DNA of 64,000 nucleotides from contig QEOQ01000519.1 in assembly GCA_010279815.1 (NCBI GenBank), positions 254,171 through 318,170 on the forward strand. The letters run 5' to 3'. Shown one piece after another: positions 36,601 through 48,600 of this stretch (positions are counted from its first letter, which is position 1; each line of letters begins with the position of its first letter). The stretch is from Brachionus plicatilis. Lineage: Eukaryota; Rotifera; Eurotatoria; Ploima; Brachionidae. Both the position numbers and the translations under genes were made by a program. The notes under the pieces are model-generated. The model was not told the DNA's origin. It ran no database searches and was given only the letters and a program-made list of their open reading frames with translations.

Positions 36601-39600
36601 ATTTTTGTCACTTATAAATTTAATTTAAAAACTAATAAAAAATTAAAAAATTTGACGATTTATTTTCACGGTAAAATTTTATTAGGATTAGGAGGCTTAT
36701 AAAGGAATTTTGTTTTGTGGAAAAAAAATGAAGCCAAGTGTCAAAAAAATTGGGTGTGTTGTCGCAAAGCCATTTTCGATCATTATGGCAAAATAATTTT
36801 ATTTTATTTATATGTGGTTATAAGTTTTTTTAGATGAAAAAGAATGTACAGTAAAATTCAGGTAATTAGAAATAATTTTTTGATTTACACCTAGTATCGT
36901 TTTTCCACAATCCTGATGGGTGTTTGTTTTACAGATAACCAATTCTTTCCGATTAAAAAGAAGAAAAAATAATTAAAATAGGGTAAAGAAATTAATTAAA
37001 ATATATAAATTGAAATAAGTAATAACAAAAGTTACATGTTTTTAAGTATTGATAATTTAAGCTTAAATTTGAATTTAAATGATTTTTTAGTAAAAAGTCC
37101 AACTGCTGATGTCACATGGCAAAAGGGTGCCAAGCGTCAAATGGCCAATTTAGATCGATTTCTTGAAGAGCTTCAGTCTTTTGACGAAAGAGAAATAAGC
37201 GAAAACACAATTAAACTTTTAGAAGATTTGATCAAAAAAATAGACTCAAATGATTCAAAAGACGAGTCAAACCGTGCTGGTTTGCACTTGGAAGCGTTGA
37301 GAACACTGAACCAATGGATCAAAGGTGTTCTTCGCTACCATATACTAATGATAAAGCATGTGAAGCCCTTGCACAAAAAGGTCGAAGAAATAGAAAAAGA
37401 AGTCAAAGAAGCTGATCAAAAATTGACCACTTTGAACCGCAAGAGCGAAGCCTTGAACGCTCGTCTCAAAGACTTGGCACAAAACTTTGAAGAAGCTACG
37501 GTCGATAAAGAAGAACAAGAGGAAAAGGTGATTAAAATGAAAAATCAGCTTCAAACTGCATCCGAACTGAACATGATTTTGGCAAAAGAATTCGATCGTA
37601 ACATGCAAATATACGAGTCTTTACAAGAGAGGATATTTTGCTTGCCAGGCGCCAGTGCTTTAGCGTCAGGTTTTCTTATATATCTTGGTCCATATCAATT
37701 TCAATTCAGGAGATTGATGCTTACTTCAGTGTGGGTCAAATGTTTGAGTGACCGTGGCTTACCGTTGGTAATTGATTCATTGAATTTGATCAAAGGAAGA
37801 ATTGTTAGATGGCAGATGGAAAGTCTTTCTCATTTGCTACCGTTTTCTGCTGAAGTTTCCATTCCAGGTGAGGAGTGGAAAGTTCACTTTGCTTCAGATC
37901 AACTTACCAATGAACCATTTATAGGTAAATAGAATATTTTTTTAAAAATTAGTTTGATTATTGTTTTCTCTGAAAGTTCCAAGCACTGAGATGAATGAGG
38001 AAAATAAACGAGAAGAAGAGAGTCAAGATGAAAACGAGGAAAAAATGAATGATGATGTCGAAGAGCTAAATGAAAATGCGAACAAAGCAATTAAGATTAA
38101 TGTGAAAAATGAAGAAATACTTAATGTTGAAAGTGAAATGTTGGAGACGGATGCTAAAACCCATAATGAAGAAGAGTCAGTCATTAAAATCGAAAATAAT
38201 GCAATTACTACCATATCTAGAATTTCGGTAATTACTCTTTGGATATTTTTTTTACAAAATGAAAAATTGAATCCTTGAAAATAGAATCATTTTTAGTATC
38301 AAAAAAAGATTTTAAATATTTAAAATAATATTTTTAGATAAAATTTCGCCTTAAACCAATTTTTGCATATTTTTAAGAAATTTCAGGATATTTTGAATTA
38401 TTTGGTTCTGCTAAATGTGTTGATTGATAATTTTTTCAATTAAACCACTTATAATAAAAAAATACTCGAATTTTCTCTATTGATAATATTGGACTTGATA
38501 CTTCTTGTCATTAAAAATCAAGAATATGTCAATGGATCATTTTTTCATGTAATTCAAAGGAAAAGCGATTGAAGGTCTCTGTTATTTTTTAATATATATA
38601 AGTTTATTTTAAATATTTAGTTATTAAAAACTTTTTAAACACTAAATTTTTAAATTTAAAATGTATTTTAGAGAATAAATTATAAATATTCATCCGGAAG
38701 GTTTTTTACCCATTTTAACTTAAAACTTATTTAAAATTTACGAAATTTTTTCATTGATAATTGTTAAATATCTATTAGTTAAAACTTAAAGTTTAATAGA
38801 AAAATTAAAAAGAACCATAAATCTATACTGTTAAAATGTAGGGTCTATAGTCATAGGTGGCCAGTTTGTCACATATTATGTGACCAGTACCCCTCACCTA
38901 AAATATGTTACCAAGACTAGTCACCTAATTTTCAAAGATGGAATATGTGACCAGAAATTGATCACCTATTTTTTCTTTTGGTCACTTTTTTCTTTGTTTA
39001 GTTACCTATTTTGATGAGTTATATGTTCACAATCATTTTACGTGGAATAAGAAAAGGCTAGGAATGTTGAATTTTTTTAATTTTTTCACTATAAAATCAA
39101 TTAAAAATTTTGGAAAAGAAGTAGATTTCTTCATTTTTTTGGCCGTTAAATTTTTTTTGGAAATATTTTACAGAAAGTTACATTTTTTAATCTAAGTTTA
39201 CGTTATTTTACGTAAAATTTCATATCTTTCCTGACTAAAATTGACGTAAAACACGTATAGCTGATTCCGGACCTTTTAAATATATGTATTTATTTAGTGG
39301 TGGAAGTGTCTTACTTTTGTGAAAGATGACAAGGATAAATCTTGCTAATCTTTCTGCATTTCTTAAGGAGCTGTTAATTAATTCATACTTCCAAAAAAAT
39401 AACATTTAAATTTATTTTGAGTTTTAATTTAAAAAAAAAAACCTTATTTTAAAATTATGAAGTATTTTAATTTATTAAAAAATAAATTTTATAGCATAAT
39501 GAAATTGGCGATTACTATGTCACCGCTTCAAGTTATAGACAATTTGTAATTGCTCTAATACAATACGTGATTGGGGAAGATCAATGCATTAAGTGGATGT

Positions 39601-42600
39601 CTGAAGATGCATCTACTTTGGAGTTGGAAAACGGCACTATTATTGAATTTTCGGGCAAACATCCACCTATAATATATGATCCATTTTCTATAGGAACTAA
39701 TTGGGTCTTGAAAAAGACCAATTTAATAATAGACCTAGAAACAAGGTAATGCCAATATTTATTTAATCTTAGTAAAATATTTTACTGTAAATTTTAGAAA
39801 TTCGGAAGACTTGTTATCAATTGAAAAGTCATTTCAATCAGGTGGTCAAACTCTATATACAAATTGCACTGAAATCGATTCAATTCTTCTGCCATTAATT
39901 TATTATAAGAACTCTATGAACCAAGTTCCAAGCGCAGACGGTAAATTTTGAGTTTAAAGTTCATTAATTAAATTTTTTTAATTAAATAAAATTTTTAAGA
40001 TTCAAGATTGGTTTTTTTCTCAAATCGGCGCTTATTTTGCAACCCGCAATTTCATATGTACTTTGAAACATCCATACCACTTGATTCATTTAGTCCCAAT
40101 ACTCTTACATGTACAACACCAATTTCTTACAGTTCTTCAGTGGAAAATTTGATTGACCAATTTCAGCTAAGTTTATTTGAAAATCTATTTCCAGAGGAAT
40201 ACAACAAAAGAAAAATACTCCTTGATTGTATGAACGAGTGTACTGATAAATTAAAACAGGTCGATGATCTTTTAAAGACTCAATGGAAAAAGTAAATATT
40301 TTTTATTCAAAAATTTATTTTAATTTAAAAAATCAAAATTTAAGAGATGGTTTCGGTGATGATAAAATTTTGTTAACAAAATTAGCATTGCAAAGAAAAT
40401 ACAAAATTGGTGAAGTGTTGGATTACTGTCAGGACTATCTGTCAACAATTAATGAATTGATGAAAATTTTGGCCCCCTTGGCTATTAGAGCTTCGCTTCT
40501 AATGACCCTTTCATTAAAAATGAAGCTTATATCAAAAAATTACGAATTTTCCATTAATATCATTGAATACATAATAATGTCTTTGGCTACATTGGTGAAA
40601 TCATTTAAAAAAGTAAATTTTATTTTTAACTTCCTTTAAATAACTTTATTTTTAATAAAGGAGTTTAATTTGAAAACTCAATTAAAAATCGATGATATAC
40701 AAGTAAATGAAGAGGCTAATGAAAGTCAAATAAAAGGTATGAACATTAATTTTGGAAAAATAGCAGTTGAACTGAGCTCTGCTTTTTTTTTAACTAATTA
40801 AAACTCAATTTATTTAAGGACCATTCGATGAAAGTATGATAAAATTAAAAAAAAGTAAAGTCTGGGCCAACTAATAATATTCAATTCATCAAGTCTTTTT
40901 AACTTGCTCTCATGATCAAATATTTAAGCTAAATTTTAGTTAAAAAATTCTAAAAAATTAGCTGACTAATATTCTATTGCAATTATTTTTTATTAGGTCT
41001 TTTTCAAAAATTTAAGACATCATTAAATTTTTGTGTAAATAATATAAAAATAATAGTTTTTTTCTAAATTAATTAAAATTTTAAATCAATTTCAAAAAAA
41101 AATAATTTTAAAAATAAAATAAATCCAATATTTTTTTATGATTGTAAAAAAATTCTATTTTTTGAATGAATAAAATTAAGTAGTTAGCTCATCTATTTGA
41201 ATTCAATTTAGTCTCAAATATAAAATCACTATTTAATTTTTTTATAATAAATTTTAAAAATTGCATAGAATTTGCCGCTATATAGAAAATATAAAAAATA
41301 TTCACATTTCATATATAGAGAATTCCACTTCAAGTAATCATTAAAAATATTATAAAAAAAGCTTATTTTAATTAAATTAAGCTTAAATTAACTTTTATTT
41401 TGTTAAAAACTTCGCTAATAACTCCAAGTATTCTAAATTTGGAATAGTGAAATTTCTGACCAAATTTTAGATTTGAAAAATCATCTTAATATTTTAAAAT
41501 TTAAGTTTTTTAAGGATTCAAGCTTTATTTTTAAAATTCATTAGAAAAAGGATTGCAATTTCTAATGAAATCTAATTTCGTATCTAAAATGTTTTGATCA
41601 TTTTTTAAATCGCAAATTCTGAATAATTGCGCTTTATAAAATCAAAACAAATTCTAATAAAAATTTTAAAAAAATTTATATTTTTTGATGTCTTAAAGCC
41701 ATGAAAAGAACTGTTTATTTAACCATGAAATTTAATTAAACAAAAATGAAGGATATAGATGAACAATGTTTATTTATATATAAAAATTATTTTTTTTTAG
41801 CACTTTTTTTTATCTTAAGGTTTATCTTCTTTTTTAGGAAAAGATTTGTGGTTTATTATAAAATAAGTTGAAATCAAAAATTTCATTTACTTATAGAACA
41901 AAGAGAAGTTTATTGAATTTATTTCGCATTGTGCCTCTATGTCCTTCTTACATTAAAATCATTAATGAATAATTTATAATTATTTTGGCTATTTAAATAA
42001 CGTGTGAAAAACAATTATTTTTATATTTAAAAAAATTAATATATTCATAATCAAGACATTGAATCCAAACTTCCAGTCATACCATCAACTGAGAAAATTA
42101 TTGACAAAACCATTTCCAATTATAAACCGGAAGACATTGAATTATTGACTAAACATTTGACTGTTACTTTTTTGAATAACATTATAATGTAAAGAAATTC
42201 AGAAAATTATTTTTTATATTTATTTTATTAATTAAATTTAAAAAAGATCATTGCTTCCCGAGCATCGTCTTTATCTTTTAACATTGATATGTTTCTACAT
42301 AAAATCAGAGGAGAAAGCCGATTTCTCGGATATGGAACTTGAATTTTTGATGAGAGGAAAATATAACTCTAACATTAACATTACGCTGCATGATTTTGGA
42401 GTACCTCAGACAACAAAAGTTCCTAATTGGATACCAAAAGACAATTGGAATGATCTTTTGGCTATGTCCTTAATCCCAGGAGACTTAGATCATTTTGTAA
42501 TTGCAATTGTCAGTAGTGAAAAAGAATGGAAAAATTGGTTTCAAAGTCCCTTAACTGCCTCGTTTCCAAAGGTTGAAATGGAAATTGAAAATTCATCAAG

Positions 42601-45600
42601 TAAATTTAATGCCTAAATTATTCAGAAATCGACTTAAATTTTTTTCAAAGAGACCGAAACAATTGAACTAAATGAATTCAGAAAACTCATTCTTTACAAA
42701 GTTCTTAGACCAGACACTTATATCATTGTTCTGAGTGAATATGTGAACAAATCACTTGAATTTAGTCCTAAAGAAATCGATTTTAATTTTGTTTTTCAAA
42801 ATGAAATATTTAAATCAATAATTATCAATATGGGTTCTAAATCGAATATATCCAACACTTCAAGCATGAGTCGAATTCATAAAAATTTGTTCAAAATAGT
42901 CAAACAATATAACCAAACTTTGACCGCACTAAACTGCAACTTTTTAAGTCTTAGTGAGCTAAGAGTTGCAGTAAAGAATGTTAAAGATGGATTTGTGTTA
43001 CTTAAAAATATTCACTTAGCTAGCAAAGATAGTATTGATTTTATCAAAAGCTTGTGCAATTCTTTTAATAGTAAGTAAAAAATTTTGTACAGTTAACATT
43101 TATTAAGAAAAAGCTTGCAATTTAACATTCAGAGATACCTATTGATATTTCTAATTATTTAGAAAAAAATTTTGATCAAATTTAAAATATTAGTTAAAAA
43201 AAAACAATAGGTATTTTTCTTTAAACTTTTTTTTAAAAAAGTTTTTGTCTTATGTTTTAATGAAAATTATTGATTTTTCTAATTATTGTTTGAAAGAAAA
43301 AAAAGATACATGAATTAAAGGGCATAAGAGACAAAATTGTCAAACCTTAACAAATCCTATAAAAAAATATTTAAAAGGATTAGTATAGTTAGATTTTTTC
43401 TTCTTAAGAAATAAAATTCAATCAGCTGATACATTCAATATATCACCTTGCAAATATTCTGCAAAGGACTTTCCATACTTTTAAATGCTGTGCATTTTTT
43501 AAAAATTTTTATTAAAGAAAGTAATATACCAACTCATGGAATCATATTTTAGAATTTTCATTAAAATTTTCATTACCACTTAAACCTTAAAAAGAAATAT
43601 CTAGTTTTTCAATTTTTCCCCTTTTTGTTCTTAAATTAAAAATGCCGTATTTAAAGAAAAAAAAAGAATTTTTCCAATGAAAAAAGGCACATAGGGTACT
43701 TAATTGAGTGTTTTAGATTTTGAAAAATTTTAGAGAAACAGATAACAATGAGATGAGTGAAAAGAATCTTTATATTTAAGTCGCTAATCAATCATTTTTT
43801 TTTAAAGAATTGAGTCAAAATAAAAAAATCTATTAATCTTTTTTGTATGAGTACTAATTTTAAAATCTTTTTCACTCTCATTAAATCGGCCAAATTCTGG
43901 ACACTCTATATGCCTTTTTTCCCCTTAGAACTTTCTTGATTTCTAAGTATTATTCCTCTAATAGTTCATCTGGGAGCTTTTTGTGAGCATTAAAAAAGTG
44001 AAAAAAAACAAAGCATGAAGCTAATTTTCTCAAAAATAATTTTTTAAATGTAATTCAATACAACAATTAGTTGATTTTAATTTTAATTTTTTTCGATCTT
44101 TACTATTTTTTTTTAATAAAGTAATAAAATTTAAAAGATGAAAAAAAAATTGAAAAATTAATAGAAATACTTAGTTTTTATCCATTTTTAAGTAATTTTT
44201 TAGTCTGAAATACTCAATTCAAAGTATTTAAAATGCCAAGTTATAAAAAGAAAAAAATTAAGAATATTGTAAACTAATTAATATTTATTTTTTAATTTAT
44301 TAAAATTTTATAACCACTTTTTTTTTAAATAAGCAGGCTTTTTGTAAGTAACTCAATTTTATTGTTTTAAAGTCTGATCACAGAACAACAGAAACAATAG
44401 TTTAAAAAAATAAGCCTGAGATTAAAAAATAAAATTTTCCTTTTCAAGGCAAACAAGAAATATAGCCATCTGGTTTCTAAACTCAATATATCTAAAGTTT
44501 ACCTAATAAAAATTTTCGTTAAATATTTTTTATTAATAAATGAAAACAATTTTCAAAAAATCAAATTAGTTAAATATTTAATTTAAGATAAGTGGTTCTA
44601 TGGTGTAACGGTTAGCACTCTGGACTTTGAATCCAGCGATCCGAGTTCAAATCTCGGTAGAACCTTTCAAATTTTTTTCTGAATTATATAAAAAATAATT
44701 TATCAAACGTAAGTATTCAATTATGATATGTAAAAGTGTCCACTGCGCTGATTTTAAAGTCTAATATCAACGTCAAAATTATGTTTTAAAAAAATTCACA
44801 TTTCATACATTTAAAGAAGTAAGATATTTTATGTAATTTAAATATTTGCTTAATTGCATGGATCCGCTGAAAATTTAATTTCTTAATTTAAATAGTTTGA
44901 CATTTGATTTAAAATTTTTTTTAATTATTTCTTTACTCATTAAATGAGAATTTTACATAATTTTGCAAAGGCCTGAGTAAAACAACTATAAGAAATGATA
45001 AAATCTTATTTTTGATTAATTTAAGAACAAAAATAAAATAAAAAATAAATTAATTTAATATAAGTGGTTCTATGGTGTAACGGTTAGCACTCTGGACTTT
45101 GAATCCAGCGATCCGAGTTCAAATCTCGGTAGAACCTTTCATATTTTTATTTTTCGATATAATTCTAAATAAAAATTTGAAAATTAAAATAAATTTATCT
45201 TTAGCCGATAACGAGAAAAAACCAAGCTGGCGTTTGATAATGACTAAAGTGTTTGACCGTGATTTGCCTTTTGCGATCACAAACCAAAGTCTGCAAGTTT
45301 CATTTGATGTTATTGATATTCTAGCTCATAATTCAATTGAGAAAAATAAAAAACTTACTTTGGACACTTGTCTGATTCGACCTGAAACTGTTATTTTCAA
45401 TGCGGTTCAACATTCTCTTAACCTCGCTAACAATGAAGAAATATCGGCATTCATACAAAATTTCCCAAGTGACAGAAAATTCCTGGGCTTTGTCATTTGC
45501 CTAATCCAGGGTTTATTACAAAGCAGACAAAGTTTGACTTGCAGTGGCATTCAAAAATTTATACCATGGGGTCTATCATCTTTACTTCAAATATTTGTAT

Positions 45601-48600
45601 CTATCAAACAATTCGATACTAATGATCTTGAAAAATTACCACAGCATCTTATCAAAAATGTTTATTCAAATTACATCGATGATGAAATGGACAGAAATTA
45701 TGTTTTTGACTTACTAAAATTGCTCATTAATTCTGCGAAATCAGAAAATATATCTCTAAATGGAGTAAAAATACCAATGCCAGATCCCACCATTTCAATA
45801 AATGAATATCCCAATTGGTTGGAAGAAAAAATTCCTGATCGAAAAATTGATTCCAAAGTGCTGCAATTGCATAATGAACTAGTCAAATTTTACAACACCA
45901 TAAGAGCGGAAAATTTTATCGAAAATTTGGAGCAACTGTGGGAGACTAACTCGAGTAATGTGCCAAAATTAAATGAAGAGCTTGATCAAGATTGGCTTTA
46001 TTATTCTATTAAATTGTGCAATGAAAAACTTCCGCCTTTGTTGCCGAAATTAGATAAATCGGAACTTAAATTTGATCCCAGCAATTCTGTTGCTTTTGCA
46101 ATATTTAAAGTAACTTTAAAAAAATTTACAGTAATGATTTGAAACGTAAATTTTCTTAAGTTAACGTAAATCTACGTAAAATCCACGTGTCAAATCAGTA
46201 CTGTATCTTTATTTGTATTATTTATTTATTTTTTTATTAAAGGAATATAACATTTTTAATGAACAAATGAAATTTATTAATTCAGATTTGAAAAATATTG
46301 AAAAATATCTGCTACTTAATACTCAATTGTTTCCAAAAGAGTGGAAGAATATAGCATTGTCGCTTCAGTCTCAACGAGTGCCGGAAAAATGGGAACATGA
46401 ATCGACAAGACCAAGTGTAAGACCATTGAAGTCTTGGATAGCTCGTAAGTAAAAATATCAAAAAAATTTAATCTTTTATTTTAAAATTCGTTAATTATTT
46501 TAAAGTCTTTTCGATTATTTTAAAAAAGGCAATAAACATAGATTGCAAAATTAGGATTTTTTTCTTTAGATTTGTCACAATTAAATCACTATTTAAGATT
46601 TCTTTAATAAACTCTTAAGTTATATTCGCTGTTGATTCCAAATGATTAATAATTAAAGGTTTAATTAATTATTTTAAATTATTAAATAAATTTTTTAACT
46701 ACAATACAAGTGATATTTCTTACAAGTAAATTTAATTCAATGATTAGATACACCAAAAGCAAATCTAATATTACCTTATTTAAAAAAAATCTGAAAAGGG
46801 GTATTTTGATCTAATTATGTCTTTGTAAATTGTGATCTAATTGATTATTAATTAAAAATTTGATTTAAAATAAATCAATCAATTTTTGACTTTTTTTTTT
46901 CTATATAATAATAAATATGTAAGAATGAAAGAGCTTAAATTTATTCTTGAATATTTTATTTGAAATTAATTAAAGCATTTATGACAAAAATAAAATTTGT
47001 TAAATATTTAGTTTAAGATAAGTGGTTCTATGGTGTAACGGTTAGCACTCTGGACTTTGAATCCAGCGATCCGAGTTCAAATCTCGGTAGAACCTTTCAA
47101 TTTTTTTAAAAATAATTAAATCAAATAGTCACAAAACTTTCGATTTGCTTCAATAGTTTTTGTCCTATATTTTTTACCAATTTTTTTATCCATAAAATAT
47201 TTTCTTATTTCAAAATTTATTTAAATTCAATTGTAGGTTCTATGGTGTAACGGTTAGCACTCTGGACTTTGAATCCAGCGATCCGAGTTCAAATCTCGGT
47301 AGAACCTTTCAATTTTTTATCATTTTTCTTAGATTAAAAAATATTGATAAATAAAAAAAAAATAAATTTGACTGAACTTCAGAAGGTTTTGTTCTAATTT
47401 TGGGTTCAAAAAAATTATAAAATTATTCTGTTTTCATATCAGATTCGTCATCACTCTTGTGCTCATATTTGATAAAATAATTTATCAAAATATTTTTATT
47501 AGTTTTAGAAACTAATTTAAAAAGATCATATTTATATTATTGTGAATTTCGGATTGTCAATAAAATATTAATTATATTGATAAATAAAGTAAAATAAATT
47601 TTTTAATAGCAAGGTTCTATGGTGTAACGGTTAGCACTCTGGACTTTGAATCCAGCGATCCGAGTTCAAATCTCGGTAGAACCTTTCGAATTTTTTTAAA
47701 AATAATTAAATCAAATGGTCACCAAACTTTCGATTTGCTTCAATAGATTTTATCCAAAATTATTAATATTAATTCTTTCATTTTTAAAATATTTTCTTAT
47801 TTCAAAATTTATTTGAATTCAATTGAAGGTTCTATGGTGTAACGTTTAGCAGTCTGAACTTTGAATCTAACATTAATACTAAAATTTTGAATTTTAGAAC
47901 AGAATATTCGGTACAATCAATTAAAAAAATTGTCATTAGACAATTTTTCTCAAGTATCGAAAATCAATGCTTCAATTTTAAAACAGCCAAATAATTTATT
48001 TACCTCAATTATTATTCAAAAGTGTTTCAAAGAAAATCTAAGTTTAACTGATGTAATTTAATTGAATTATAAAGATCATTTAATCAATAAAAACTATTAT
48101 TTGATTTTTTTTGAAGGTCGAGTTGAATTTTGTAGTAAAAGATGACAGAAAACTAAATTCAAATGCTGATGGAATATTTTTAAATGACATTAAGATAATA
48201 GGTGGCAATTGGGATGCATCCGAAAAGTGTATCACTAAATCAGAGTAATTTCGAATTTTCATTAAAATAAAAATTTAATAATAAAAATTAATTTAAACAG
48301 AAACCTTGTGAACAAACTTCCCCCACTTTTTGTATTTGCCAACAAGATAAATCAAGATTCAAATAAAGTTGATAATGAAATTAGCGCTTATTCTACAAAC
48401 CTGAGACAAAATTTTGTTGCCAAATTTAAAATACCAAATAACTGCACCGAATCAGTGCCCTATTTGGCCTTTGATTGCGAAAATGATGAGGAAAATTCAA
48501 GGAGATTGTATAGGCCAGTTTTGTCAAACATTATTTCGAATCATATCCAATCTTCGATTAATATGCAAGATGATCAATCTCCCAACTTATCGGTGGCTGG

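Larger units (their letters stand above)
34895..37625 (+). other. Stalk coiled coil and microtubule-binding domain
   Basis: CC1 is encoded by exons at about 34895-35028, 35086-35242, 35295-35397 and 35452-35625, with long helices ending in NSLQELRSIQKPDSKMEDIL, the counterpart of the N-L-T-E-L-K-S...P motif. After a 1.4-kb intron, the exon at about 37086-37924 begins VTWQKGAKRQMANLDRFLEE and has RTLNQWIKGVLRYHILM, which equal the W..AK..M and L..WV......Y blocks of the microtubule-binding domain. A charged Asp/Ser/Lys loop (about 37240-37275) is inserted. CC2 follows (KKVEEIEKEVKEADQKL). A track-binding stalk is therefore retained despite the dead AAA1. Confidence 0.82.
43072..45204. other. 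Dynein intron (2.1 kb) carrying two tRNA-Gln genes
   Basis: The intron is bounded by the exon ending near 43070 and the acceptor at 45203-45204. It contains tRNA-Gln copies at 44594 and 45066. The rest is AT-rich. Confidence 0.7.
46445..47897. other. Dynein intron (1.45 kb) carrying three tRNA-Gln genes and one relic
   Basis: The intron lies between the exon ending near 46444 and the exon starting at 47898. It contains tRNA-Gln genes at 47024, 47236 and 47613 and a broken copy at 47828. Confidence 0.75.
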
